Origin: a virus
IMG/VR virus record: IMGVR_UViG_3300028383_000093
Location: 1-42,347 of that record
Reading direction: 5' to 3' (one strand)
DNA: 42,347 bases
Shown: positions 14,606 to 21,531 of the stretch, one piece after another
Numbering within the stretch: position 1 is the first letter of the stretch
How the letters are laid out: each line of letters opens with the position of its first letter
Program-made: the position numbers and the translations under genes
Notes under the pieces: generated by a model
Databases searched by the model: none
Told to the model about the DNA's origin: nothing
What the model saw: the letters and a program-made list of their open reading frames with translations, nothing else

Positions 14606-15176
14606 CCTTTGGTTCCTGTTCTTGCTCCTGCTCCAGCCGCTTCTGCTCGCGCTCAAAGTCCTTGAGTACTTGATCCCGCACATGGACCTGATCGATGCGC
14701 TCGCGCAGAGAATCGACAAATGCCGCGCTGTCTGATACCACGTGCTGGCTACCACCTTCCTCAAGAAAACCTTCGAGGCCCGACTCTTCCATAAACTTGG
14801 TGCGGATATCGTACTGCCGCTTCTCGCGTTGCAGTCTCCGCAAGAATGCATAGTACGAGATCTGAGTAAAGTATGCAAATGCGTTTGGTGATCCGGTCCG
14901 GGTGGCTGCATCTATGTTATAGTTCTTGACGGCCTTGAGGCAGTTCTCGACGGCGTCCATGACCATCTCTTCTCGGTACGTGTACCGGACAAAGTTGGAC
15001 TTATGAGATAAACCTTCCGCGATCTTGAGGAAGCACTCGGCGATATAGTCAGGTACCTCGGGGATAGGGTCACCTGCCGCATCGGCCTCATTCACTTCCC
15101 TGACATACTCGACTACAGCAGCCGAGAACTCTTTGTTGTTGACATAGTGGTGGGGTGCTCTTCGCTCTACTGGCAT
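14592..15176 (-). CDS. 55: Late-transcription sigma factor gp55
   Basis: 194 residues (T4 185). Matches T4 gp55: HHYVNNKEFSAAVVEYV, LKIAEGLSHKSNFVRYTY, EEMVMDAVENCLKAVKNYNI and PNAFAYFTQISYYAFLRRLQ, a short sigma70 region 2-like protein. It directs host RNA polymerase to TATAAATA late promoters, of which at least seven exact copies occur in this window. A likely promoter is at 15211-15240. The C-terminal tail is an unusual Gln/Glu-rich stretch (EREQKRLEQEQEQEPK). Confidence 0.95.
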   Translation of the reverse strand: MPVERRAPHHYVNNKEFSAAVVEYVREVNEADAAGDPIPEVPDYIAECFLKIAEGLSHKSNFVRYTYREEMVMDAVENCLKAVKNYNIDAATRTGSPNAFAYFTQISYYAFLRRLQREKRQYDIRTKFMEESGLEGFLEEGGSQHVVSDSAAFVDSLRERIDQVHVRDQVLKDFEREQKRLEQEQEQEPKDGHC

Positions 15177-15210
15177 ATTTTCTCCATGATCAAAGGTTTA
15201 TATTAGTGTG

Positions 15211-15240
15211 ATTATACCACAGTCAAGGGCACTCGAACAA
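15211..15240 (-). promoter_or_regulatory. Probable early/middle promoter of gp55
   Basis: TATAAT preceded by TGG (extended -10) with TTGTTC 18 bases upstream, ending about 35 bases before gp55. A nearby TTGACT is too close to act as -35. Suits early expression of the late sigma factor. Confidence 0.55.
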
Positions 15241-15310
15241 GGGGTATTGACTTTATGATATTCTTCGTGTAAAATGTATTCAGCCGCTCAGGGGGGTGAG
15301 TACCCATCGC

Positions 15311-15793
15311 TCAGTGATAACTGTTCGAGCCACTCGTCGGGTAGGTCACAGACAGCTTTGACTCAAGATCCTGCTCATCAAGAAAATCATCAATATCCGT
15401 AGAACCTTCTTGGTCGAGTGCCCACCCCTCATGAGCAGACTCATCAGTATCATCATCACCTGCCGTCGATCCCGATGAGATACAGATACGGATATACCGC
15501 TCCTTGGTCCCCTCATCACACTCGACATGCGAGAGTACATGAGTCGGGTTGATAAAGCAGTACGGGTATTTAGACAGGGGTTGCCACTCATGGAACAGGA
15601 ACAGTGTCCGGTCAGTCTTCTCGATGATCTCAACCCTCATGGGTCGGTTCAGGATAATCAGTGCCTCATCAGGATCAAGTTCCGAGGAGTCAACTTCCGA
15701 CGGATCAATCACAATTCCAATGATGTCCTCGCCGCTCGATAGCTTGAAGTGACGAATGTTGATATCTTCGAGTGTCGTTGCTGTTTCGGTCAT
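15311..15793 (-). CDS. Conserved T4-like phage protein, longer Sm-like relative (160 aa)
   Basis: 160 residues: IRHFKLSSGEDIIGIVIDPS followed by ALIILNRPMRVEI, FLFHEWQPLSKYPYCFINP and HVLSHVECDEGTKERYIRI, then an acidic disordered tail. The opening strand pattern equals that of the 101-residue protein at 3490-3795, so the two are probably distant paralogues. Lies between uvsW and gp55, a position where marine T4-like phages keep such a gene. Function unknown. Confidence 0.8.
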   Translation of the reverse strand: MTETATTLEDINIRHFKLSSGEDIIGIVIDPSEVDSSELDPDEALIILNRPMRVEIIEKTDRTLFLFHEWQPLSKYPYCFINPTHVLSHVECDEGTKERYIRICISSGSTAGDDDTDESAHEGWALDQEGSTDIDDFLDEQDLESKLSVTYPTSGSNSYH

Positions 15794-15805
15794 TATTATA
15801 TCCTC

Positions 15806-16135
15806 TCACTCATCCTTTAGTTTGATCTGATTGATCGTGTACTCAAATCGCTCACGTGCATAGATTTTGATCCGCTCGGATGCATGGTTCAGGGTATAGT
15901 TCCTGTAACTGTCACCTATATGTAGGTCATCGGCAATGTCGTACACCTGTGTGGGTCGCCCATCGTCCGACACCCTGAGTCCTCGACCAATCGACTGGAG
16001 AATGCGGATCTGGGACTTGGACGGGGAGGCAAATACGATATTGTGGATGTTCCGAATGTTAATACCCGTGCTGAAACATCCCATACTAGCAGCTATTACC
16101 ACACCTTTTCCGCGTTCAACTTTACTTGGTTTCAT
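15806..16135 (-). CDS. uvsW: UvsW helicase, C-terminal fragment
   Basis: 109 residues carrying the end of helicase domain 2: GVVIAASMGCFSTGINIRNI, HNIVFASPSKSQIRILQSIG and GRGLRVSDDGRP, helicase motifs V and VI with the arginine finger (QSIGRGLR). The ATG at 16135 overlaps the HNH endonuclease stop (TAATG), so it can be made as a separate chain. Helicase motifs I to III are on the upstream fragment (16832-18220). The halves must associate, or be joined by RNA splicing, to give an active helicase. Confidence 0.9.
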   Translation of the reverse strand: MKPSKVERGKGVVIAASMGCFSTGINIRNIHNIVFASPSKSQIRILQSIGRGLRVSDDGRPTQVYDIADDLHIGDSYRNYTLNHASERIKIYARERFEYTINQIKLKDE

Positions 16136-16809
16136 TATTTCTTTCTTCTTTCTTCTCTTGCTTTCCTACGTGCTTCTAGCATCTTTTCTCTCCATACAGG
16201 GTCTGCCCATTTTTCTTTAAGCGCACTTCCATCAGATCCACGAGGTTTTCTCTTAGACATTTTCTCTCGCCACTCTGGATCAGACCATTTTTGTTTTAAT
16301 GATTCACTAGCCTTTTTTCTTTTATTTGGGTCTTTATTAACCAAGTTCATTTTTTGTTTAAACGCGTCACGTTCTTCAGCAGGCATTTTATCCCATCGTT
16401 TTTGAACAACGCGATGTAGTCTTTCTTGTCCCTCAGGGCTATTTCTTTCTGCGATCATAGACTGTCGAATATCTTCACGCTTTTTAGCCCACATTTCTCT
16501 GAAGTGATGGCTAAGTGATTCAGCATGTTTTCTTTTCAACCAGCCATGTAACTTATTGTTCATCCTTTGATTAGTGCTATGGAATTGCATATTCCACGCA
16601 GCAAACACGAGGCCATTATTATTCGGGTGCATTTTCACGAGAAGTAAATGCGCCAAATAATGTTCTTCTGGTGTAAGAGAGCAAATGTTGTCAGGATCAT
16701 CAGTACCACCAATACACTTTGGCACCACATGATGTTTTTCCAAATATCCTTCTAGTACTCTGTTTCTAGCTTTGTTTATTAAATTGTCATATATTTTATG
16801 GTAATTCAT
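16135..16809 (-). CDS. HNH homing endonuclease splitting uvsW
   Basis: 224 residues. The HNH core is at residues 20-54 (YLEKHHVVPKCIGG, then N41 and H50/H54 in DNICSLTPEEHYLAH). The C-terminal two thirds are a basic region with repeated units of the form KWSDPEWREKM (about 165-175 and 190-200), probably DNA-binding. Strongly A+T-rich compared with the helicase halves. It has its own late promoter and a hairpin that should block translation from early read-through RNA. Its stop overlaps the start of the uvsW C-terminal fragment. Whether it is a free-standing gene in a split gene or lies in an intron is not settled. Confidence 0.88.
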   Translation of the reverse strand: MNYHKIYDNLINKARNRVLEGYLEKHHVVPKCIGGTDDPDNICSLTPEEHYLAHLLLVKMHPNNNGLVFAAWNMQFHSTNQRMNNKLHGWLKRKHAESLSHHFREMWAKKREDIRQSMIAERNSPEGQERLHRVVQKRWDKMPAEERDAFKQKMNLVNKDPNKRKKASESLKQKWSDPEWREKMSKRKPRGSDGSALKEKWADPVWREKMLEARRKAREERRKK

Positions 16810-16814
16810 ATATT

Positions 16815-16842
16815 AATACCAGTTTGCCGACTTACTGGTATT
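16815..16842 (-). promoter_or_regulatory. Hairpin that may block early translation of the HNH endonuclease
   Basis: Perfect 9-bp stem (AATACCAGT/ACTGGTATT, loop 10) ending 6 bases before the ATG. Its 5' arm overlaps the late promoter box, so late RNA starting about 16833 lacks that arm. This is the layout T4 uses for late-only translation of some genes, including intron endonucleases. Confidence 0.65.
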
Positions 16843-18220
16843 TATATTTTACTAAAATTGAAGATATAAACGATTCAGATATATCATCATCTATTGTGAC
16901 ATCGACGGCTTTTTTTGATACCTTATTGTTTAACAGTATAATCATGTCGTTAGGAATTTTATATTTTGTATTTCCAAGTGTAATAAATGTATAAAGATAA
17001 TTGTCATGTTGATCCGTGATCTGTCGAATCTCTTCTCGGGTGTCGGTATCGGTCTCACCCGACACATAGAACGCCTTCCTGTCCTGATGTATCGCGTCCC
17101 TCACGGCTTTGAACAGTGGCTTCCCGTGCTTATCGACATATTGGAACAGGAGTAGGGTGTTACCGTCCAGAGAAGCCGTCAGATCAACGATCCAGCGGTT
17201 GCGGGACGCATCCCCCACAAGGAAGTCAATCTCTTCATGATAACTCGATCCTTTGACCTGACGGCGAACCCTCTGCGGGTAGTCAAGGATCTGCATGTTC
17301 ACCTTTAGCTGGGCAAGTGCCCCTGAGTCCATCAGATCACGGGTCGTGGTCACATACCTGAGTGGCCCGAATAACCCCTCAAGGACCAACTGGTTTGTCT
17401 CTGACCCATCAGTGGTACCAGTAGTCCCGATACGATACTCGGTGCCCTCCATCTTCGTGAGGATCGAAGTGAGGGACTTGGCCTTAAAATTATGGGCCTC
17501 ATCACCGATCACGCATCCAAACTGAGAGAACCACTTCTTGGGCATCTGGTAGATCGACTGCCATGTCGAGACCACTACCGGAATTCCAGATACATCGTCC
17601 CGCTCCTGTCCCTGATAGACCCCATGACAGTCGACTGATGGGTTGAAGTGTCGGTCATCTGTCGAGTAATCCTCAAAGTCCGAGATCATCTGGCGGACCA
17701 GTGACGTGGTCGGAACAACGATCAGTACGGGCTTTTGTACATGGTACAGGACATACCGGGTGATCATATAGATGATCAGGGACTTCCCGGACGCCGTGGG
17801 AGAGAGTAGAAGCGCCCGCCGGTGCGTGAGGGCGTACTCGACGGCCTCTCGCTGGTACTCCCTCGGGCTGATCGGGTTACCCCGAGCGGAGAGCGGTAGA
17901 TCGTCGAGATAATCTGTGTCGACTCGATCAGTAGCAATTGGAAGGCCGTTCGTCTCATCGATTTCGATATCATATCCATTCTCTTTGGCAAACGCGCACA
18001 CGTGCGGGAACAGGCCCGCGTACAGGGTGTTGTTTCGGGTGTTGAACAGACGTATCTTCCCATCCCACTTCCGTGCCTTGAACGCGGGCATATATTTGTA
18101 CCCTTCGACATAAAACTCGAATCGCTCGGACAACTCGGCAAGGGTCGAGCGATCGTCGCAATCGATCTGAATGTACACCGAATCCTTCTTTCTGACTCGG
18201 AGGGGAGCAGAGACACTCAT
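16832..18220 (-). CDS. uvsW: UvsW helicase, N-terminal fragment
   Basis: 462 residues from the ATG overlapping the uvsY stop (TAATG); an upstream GTG in frame is less likely. It carries the UvsW N-terminal DNA-binding domain (FYVEGYKYMPAFKARKWDGK), Walker A LLSPTASGKSLIIYMI, DEAH box GDEAHNFKAKS and motif III GTTGTT. UvsW unwinds D-loops and R-loops and moves branches in late replication. Native sequence runs to about REEIRQITDQHDN; then follow about 55 residues (YLYTFITLGNTKYKIPNDMI...) that are A+T-rich and do not look like UvsW, ending at a stop. This foreign tail marks the insertion edge. Helicase motifs V and VI are on 15806-16135. Confidence 0.93.
   Translation of the reverse strand: MSVSAPLRVRKKDSVYIQIDCDDRSTLAELSERFEFYVEGYKYMPAFKARKWDGKIRLFNTRNNTLYAGLFPHVCAFAKENGYDIEIDETNGLPIATDRVDTDYLDDLPLSARGNPISPREYQREAVEYALTHRRALLLSPTASGKSLIIYMITRYVLYHVQKPVLIVVPTTSLVRQMISDFEDYSTDDRHFNPSVDCHGVYQGQERDDVSGIPVVVSTWQSIYQMPKKWFSQFGCVIGDEAHNFKAKSLTSILTKMEGTEYRIGTTGTTDGSETNQLVLEGLFGPLRYVTTTRDLMDSGALAQLKVNMQILDYPQRVRRQVKGSSYHEEIDFLVGDASRNRWIVDLTASLDGNTLLLFQYVDKHGKPLFKAVRDAIHQDRKAFYVSGETDTDTREEIRQITDQHDNYLYTFITLGNTKYKIPNDMIILLNNKVSKKAVDVTIDDDISESFISSILVKYKYQ
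16839..16846 (-). promoter_or_regulatory. T4-type late promoter (TATAAATA) of the HNH endonuclease
   Basis: Exact TATAAATA on the minus strand, 30 bases before the endonuclease start and overlapping the end of the uvsW N-terminal fragment. Confidence 0.75.
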
Positions 18221-18666
18221 TAAATACCTGCCGTGAACTTCTTCCACTCGATCATGTTCTTGATATTTTGGTGACGCCAGCGGATATTGCTCATGATCTC
18301 TTCGAGTACCGAGATCAGTTCCTTGGTGTAATCGATCTGGGCCTGAGCCTTCTGGATATGTGGGTCAGAGTCATAGAACTTGTTCATGTCACCCTTCAGG
18401 ACTTTGAGGCCATCGAGTGGATCGTACGACCACCCACGCGCCTCGATATCCTCACGAGGCATCTTGCCGTTGTAGTGAAGCCACTTGTCTTTCAGGAGGG
18501 TGTTGAATTCCATCTCTCGCCGCTTCAGTTGAAGCCGTGCGACCGACAGCATCTCAAGGTACTTGGAATGAAGGTTGGCTGACTTGCGTGACTCTTCGTC
18601 GAGGTTAAGGTCATCAATCTCCGAGTCACTCTTCCACATCTCTAGTACATCGTCTATCTTCATCAT
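18220..18666 (-). CDS. uvsY: Recombination mediator UvsY
   Basis: 148 residues (T4 137). MKIDDVLEMWKSDSEID, a conserved helix with YLEMLSVARLQLKRREMEFN and the family stretch KWLHYNGKMPREDIEARGWS followed by YDPLDGLKVLKGDMNKFYDS. UvsY loads UvsX recombinase on gp32-coated ssDNA. Coupled to uvsW by TAATG. A late promoter lies 41 bases upstream. Confidence 0.95.
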   Translation of the reverse strand: MMKIDDVLEMWKSDSEIDDLNLDEESRKSANLHSKYLEMLSVARLQLKRREMEFNTLLKDKWLHYNGKMPREDIEARGWSYDPLDGLKVLKGDMNKFYDSDPHIQKAQAQIDYTKELISVLEEIMSNIRWRHQNIKNMIEWKKFTAGI

Positions 18667-18706
18667 ATGCGTTTGCTCTTTCTCTCACTGGTTCGTAATG
18701 TACCTG

Positions 18707-18714
18707 TATTTATA
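18707..18714 (-). promoter_or_regulatory. T4-type late promoter (TATAAATA) before uvsY
   Basis: Exact TATAAATA just after the stop region of the 145-residue gene, 41 bases upstream of uvsY. Confidence 0.75.
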
Positions 18715-18717
18715 CCC

Positions 18718-19155
18718 CTATACTTTGACCAGTCTGTAATTGACCTTAAATCCTAGATCTTCTTCTTTACCTAGTCGGTATCCATGCGATTTTGCAAATC
18801 GTCCAATCAATCTGCTATAAAGTCGGTCTCTAGAGTTACCATTTGTCGGCGATTTTTCTGCAAAAAACCTAATTTCTTCCGGATTTTCATTTTCAGCAAA
18901 ATTACTCATAATATCAACAACGGTTGAGAAAACTTTAACCTCGTCTCCTTTACCAGTAATGGAAAGATCATCGTCTACTGCAAATATCATATTCCAGTAG
19001 TTTTCATAAACGCGGAAAAAAGTTACTACCAATTCTTTACCATTTATATTAGATTTATATTCCAATTGATCATTATTACTTGACACCATTTTCCACCGGG
19101 CAGGTCGATCGAACATTTCATCGATCTGGGTCTTGAATTGTTTGAATGATTTCAT
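18718..19155 (-). CDS. Hypothetical T4-like phage protein (145 aa)
   Basis: MKSFKQFKTQIDEMFDRPAR, a beta-rich middle (LEYKSNINGKELVVTFF, WNMIFAVDDDLSITGKGDE) and a helical end (SRDRLYSRLIGRFAKSHGY). The pattern is shared with small proteins seen in many T4-like genomes that end in a fungus of the form LY.R...FA...GY; function unknown. More A+T-rich than the flanking genes, so possibly a recent arrival. Confidence 0.75.
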   Translation of the reverse strand: MKSFKQFKTQIDEMFDRPARWKMVSSNNDQLEYKSNINGKELVVTFFRVYENYWNMIFAVDDDLSITGKGDEVKVFSTVVDIMSNFAENENPEEIRFFAEKSPTNGNSRDRLYSRLIGRFAKSHGYRLGKEEDLGFKVNYRLVKV

Positions 19156-19161
19156 GACGTT

Positions 19162-19686
19162 TTACTGCACCTTAAAATACGAGTACTTGAAAGTGACTGT
19201 CCCGACCAGATACTCGATGTTCGTGGCCGTCGCATCAAAATCAAGGGTCGAGAGTGAGGTGGGGAACGCATCGACAAAGTGAATCTCCCGCGATACGTTG
19301 TTATGCGAGTTAAGGACAAGGAGTGTCATATCGCGGGTCTTGTTCTGGTTGTCGGCCTCTGGCTCAAGTGCCATACCCAGAATCCAGTCATGGATCTCCG
19401 TATAATTGGCGAGGTCTTCATCGATCAGGAACGTGGCCGAGAAGTCCTCGTACGCCACTTTGTCGCCCGGCATCTCGATATTTCGCTGGGGTGTCGAGAG
19501 GACAGACGTAGAGACCGACACCTCGGGGATCGATGCCGACTGGACATTGAACTGGGCATTCGGGTACTTGAGCGAGTCGATCAGGAGTCGAAACCCCGTC
19601 GGGGACGCAAAGGTACTGTTTTCGCGAAGCGTCGATGTCCGGGTCTCCGAGAAATCGACATTCAAATCATACGGAGGGGGTGCCAT
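19162..19686 (-). CDS. Tail-tube-like virion protein (174 aa)
   Basis: MAPPPYDLNVDFSETRTSTL, then SPTGFRLLIDSLKYPNAQFN, TFLIDEDLANYTEIHDWILG, LLVLNSHNNVSREIHFVDAF and TFKYSYFKVQ. The FLIDEDLANYTEIHDWI and FVDAFPTSL pattern is that of the gp19 tail-tube fold, to which gp19 at 29230-29757 and baseplate tube proteins such as gp54 belong. It is a structural tail protein placed between gp23 and uvsY, as in marine T4-like phages. Whether it is gp3, a tube initiator or a second tube protein cannot be decided here. Confidence 0.75.
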   Translation of the reverse strand: MAPPPYDLNVDFSETRTSTLRENSTFASPTGFRLLIDSLKYPNAQFNVQSASIPEVSVSTSVLSTPQRNIEMPGDKVAYEDFSATFLIDEDLANYTEIHDWILGMALEPEADNQNKTRDMTLLVLNSHNNVSREIHFVDAFPTSLSTLDFDATATNIEYLVGTVTFKYSYFKVQ

Positions 19687-19688
19687 GG

Positions 19689-20048
19689 CTACTTATTCTC
19701 TCCTTTATCATCATGCTGTGAAACATACCGATGATCGTTGATCACCCGCTCGATATGCAGGTACGGGATTCGTTCGTTCGGCACATACCGCCAGTAGTGG
19801 GTGATCTCAGTCGATCCGCGTTCGGTGCGGTAGATCCCAAACACGGTACGGGAGAATCCGATCTTCACGACGATCGCCTCTTCCCCGTCAAGGATCACCT
19901 TGTCACCCTCGGCAAAGTCTGACGAGAACTTAAAGGCCATCCCCCGAACGATTCGACCGGCAGTGTCCTTGATCCAGAGTGACAGGATCAGTGCCACGGC
20001 TCCCGAGACAAACGGAGTGATCCACTCGTTGATGTGATCTTGTAACAT
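19689..20048 (-). CDS. Mini-MscS-like membrane protein (119 aa)
   Basis: One transmembrane helix (about 13-27, FVSGAVALILSLWI) followed by a small domain like the beta-domain of MscS channels: FSSDFAEGDKVILDGEEAIV, KIGFSRTVFGIY and YWRYVPNERIPYL, i.e. the EGD.V, T and VPN signatures. It is far shorter than MscS (286 residues in E. coli) and lacks the sensor paddles and C-terminal cage, so a working channel is doubtful. The late box is only 9 bases before the ATG. Confidence 0.7.
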   Translation of the reverse strand: MLQDHINEWITPFVSGAVALILSLWIKDTAGRIVRGMAFKFSSDFAEGDKVILDGEEAIVVKIGFSRTVFGIYRTERGSTEITHYWRYVPNERIPYLHIERVINDHRYVSQHDDKGENK

Positions 20049-20056
20049 AGTACCCC

Positions 20057-20064
20057 TATTTATA
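20057..20064 (-). promoter_or_regulatory. T4-type late promoter (TATAAATA), very close to a start codon
   Basis: Exact TATAAATA 9 bases before the ATG of the mini-MscS gene. Transcription would start within a few bases of the ATG, giving an almost leaderless RNA. Divergent from the plus-strand promoter at 20076. Confidence 0.65.
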
Positions 20065-20075
20065 CTCTGGGCGGG

Positions 20076-20104
20076 TTGACAGGCCAGAGACCCGTAAGTA
20101 TACT
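20076..20104 (+). promoter_or_regulatory. Early promoter cassette 1
   Basis: TTGACA, 17 bases, TATACT, then ACACGCGTTGTTTAGTTGAGAG. The -35 box lies in a CGGGT/ACCCG inverted repeat (20072-20094). The downstream initial sequence is shared by all four plus-strand promoters. Confidence 0.8.
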
Positions 20105-20143
20105 ACACGCGTTGTTTAGTTGAGAGAAAAAAAGGTAACCGAA

Positions 20144-20401
20144 ATGTCATACACATACACGACTCGCAGTAGCACTGATGCCGCACTTGCCCGGACGATT
20201 GAAAAAGTCGAGCTTGGGAATATGAACTGGGGTGCGATACTTCAAATCCTGAATGATCGGGCTTCTTATCTTCGCCAAAATATCAGGCCCCTTCCGGGTT
20301 ACGCACCCGAGTATGATCGTCGAGCCAGAATGGCTGCTGAACTGGAAGAACGGCTCGACCAGATTCGTGAGATGAAGGCCATTTACTCCGATCGCTCTTG
20401 A
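20144..20401 (+). CDS. Early hypothetical protein (85 aa), plus-strand island
   Basis: ATG at 20144 with AAAGG 8 bases before. MSYTYTTRSSTDAALARTIE, helical and charged, ending LEERLDQIREMKAIYSDRS. First of four single genes on the plus strand, each with its own strong promoter, in the gap between gp23 and the uvsY unit. The stop codon is part of the next promoter's -35 box. No family recognised; early host-takeover function is a guess from the promoter type. Confidence 0.75.
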   Translation: MSYTYTTRSSTDAALARTIEKVELGNMNWGAILQILNDRASYLRQNIRPLPGYAPEYDRRARMAAELEERLDQIREMKAIYSDRS

Positions 20402-20426
20402 CACAAGTTGCTTCAGGAAGTACACT
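20398..20426 (+). promoter_or_regulatory. Early promoter cassette 2
   Basis: TTGACA, 17 bases, TACACT. The TGA in the -35 box is the stop codon of the preceding gene; a short CTTG/CAAG repeat spans it. Followed by the shared GTGTTGGTTAGTTGAGAG. Confidence 0.8.
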
Positions 20427-20463
20427 ACATGTGTTGGTTAGTTGAGAGATCGAGGTAAGAAAG

Positions 20464-20745
20464 ATGAGTATCAAGAACCGTCGCCAGCTTGAGAAGGTCC
20501 TGAGTCAGAACGGGCTGTCTGAAGGTATTCACATCGATTCGTACAAGGAAATAGAAATCGCGGTGTTTGAGGACTCTGAAGTGGATCGGGACCTCAGTGA
20601 GGATGCCAAGGACGCTGTCCTGAATGCCCTGCGAGAGTACGGCAACTGGGGCGGATTCCGCACGGGATACGGCGGGTGGATCCTCCAGCAGAACTACCGC
20701 GACGCGGGTGACTGGAACGATCGGTCGAGTCGTCACCACTACTGA
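20464..20745 (+). CDS. Early hypothetical protein (93 aa), plus-strand island
   Basis: MSIKNRRQLEKVLSQNGLSE, a middle strand region YKEIEIAVFEDSEVD, and a Gly/Trp-rich end (REYGNWGGFRTGYGGWILQQ). GAGG lies 8 bases before the ATG. Flanked by promoter cassettes 2 and 3. The Gly-Trp-Tyr end is distinctive; function unknown. Confidence 0.75.
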   Translation: MSIKNRRQLEKVLSQNGLSEGIHIDSYKEIEIAVFEDSEVDRDLSEDAKDAVLNALREYGNWGGFRTGYGGWILQQNYRDAGDWNDRSSRHHY

Positions 20746-20753
20746 TGCCAAAA

Positions 20754-20779
20754 GACGGGGGTTGACACATCTCCCCGTC
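20754..20779 (+). terminator. Hairpin after island gene 2, enclosing the next -35 box
   Basis: Stem GACGGGG/CCCCGTC (7 bp), loop of 12 bases that contains TTGACA, followed by ATTTAG. Terminator-like but with a poor U-run; overlaps promoter cassette 3. Confidence 0.65.
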
Positions 20780-20791
20780 ATTTAGTACACT
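20762..20791 (+). promoter_or_regulatory. Early promoter cassette 3
   Basis: TTGACA, 18 bases, TACACT, followed by the shared ACGTGTTGGTTG. The -35 box is the loop of the hairpin at 20754-20779. Confidence 0.8.
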
Positions 20792-20843
20792 ATACGTGTT
20801 GGTTGATAAGAGACAGAGACACACAGAGAGAGAGGTACTCGGT

Positions 20844-21182
20844 ATGACGACTTCCACAAACATCAAGAACCTGCCCGAAAACGCCAAGTACATGACTATG
20901 CTCTGCTACTCGGATGCCAAGCCGTATGTCGTGGTCAAGGAGACTGCCAAGACCAAGGTTCTGTCACCGGTGCTGGTTGAGAAGGATCCTGACTGGAAGC
21001 CCGAGATGCATCCGGGTGGTTTCGCCGCCCACTGCTCCAATCAGAGTTCCCAGACATGGCTATACGATGGAGTTGATGAAGAGATGCAGATCCGGGTCTA
21101 CAAGACCAAGCGCGGCTGGGGCTGGAAAGGCACACGGTTCGCCGAAGATCGGGCCACCTACTTCTACGACTACAACTTCTGA
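20844..21182 (+). CDS. Early hypothetical protein (112 aa), plus-strand island
   Basis: ATG at 20844 (AGAGG 8 bases upstream). MTTSTNIKNLPENAKYMTML, VVVKETAKTKVLSPVLVEKD, HPGGFAAHCSNQSSQTWLYD and a Trp/Lys/Arg end (KRGWGWKGTRFAEDRATYFY). Beta-rich pattern with aromatic residues. No family recognised. Flanked by cassettes 3 and 4. Confidence 0.75.
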   Translation: MTTSTNIKNLPENAKYMTMLCYSDAKPYVVVKETAKTKVLSPVLVEKDPDWKPEMHPGGFAAHCSNQSSQTWLYDGVDEEMQIRVYKTKRGWGWKGTRFAEDRATYFYDYNF

Positions 21183-21194
21183 TATCGAAGAGTT

Positions 21195-21224
21195 GAGCCG
21201 GGCTTGCATTTCCCCGGCTCTTTT
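21195..21224 (+). terminator. Rho-independent terminator after island gene 3, enclosing the next -35 box
   Basis: Stem GAGCCGGG/CCCGGCTC (8 bp), loop of 10 bases holding the TTGCAT -35 box, followed by TTTT. A clear terminator fused with the next promoter. Confidence 0.8.
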
Positions 21225-21232
21225 GCTACACT
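21204..21232 (+). promoter_or_regulatory. Early promoter cassette 4
   Basis: TTGCAT, 17 bases, TACACT, followed by GTCCGTGTTGGTTGGG. The weakest -35 of the four, placed in the loop of the terminator at 21195-21224. Confidence 0.7.
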
Positions 21233-21276
21233 GTCCGTGTTGGTTGGGAAAATACAGAGATAAAGAGGCAATAGAC

Positions 21277-21531
21277 ATGACTAACTACGAAAACACCGAT
21301 CTGGCTAACTATGACGACATGATCGCCGAGGCCGAGACCATGTATGAGCACCTGCTCGAATGGTACGAGCAGTTCACCCTGATCGACCCCGCAAAGGTGT
21401 CGACCCAAGAAGCTCATCGCTGCAAAGACAGCCTCCAGAGCATCGTCAGTGTGATCGACTCCCTTCGCAGGGCGCGGTACTCAAACGAACTGTACAACCG
21501 GACTGGCGAAGACGTGGTGTCGGCGCGGTAA
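21277..21531 (+). CDS. Early hypothetical protein (84 aa), plus-strand island
   Basis: MTNYENTDLANYDDMIAEAE, acidic helix then KDSLQSIVSVIDSLRRARYS. AGAGG lies 8 bases before the ATG. Last gene of the plus-strand island; it runs towards the gp23 terminator and converges with gp23. No family recognised. Confidence 0.75.
   Translation: MTNYENTDLANYDDMIAEAETMYEHLLEWYEQFTLIDPAKVSTQEAHRCKDSLQSIVSVIDSLRRARYSNELYNRTGEDVVSAR

Noticed and set aside
14606-14911. Longer start for the Mom-like gene (301 residues)
   Set aside because: The extra N-terminal part lies in another frame inside gp55 and has low-complexity, non-protein-like sequence; the ATG at 14605 is at the natural overlap.
16135-17000. Group I intron in uvsW
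   Set aside because: Not adopted because the C-terminal half has its own overlapping ATG and I could not see a clear intron core; kept open as an alternative in the findings.
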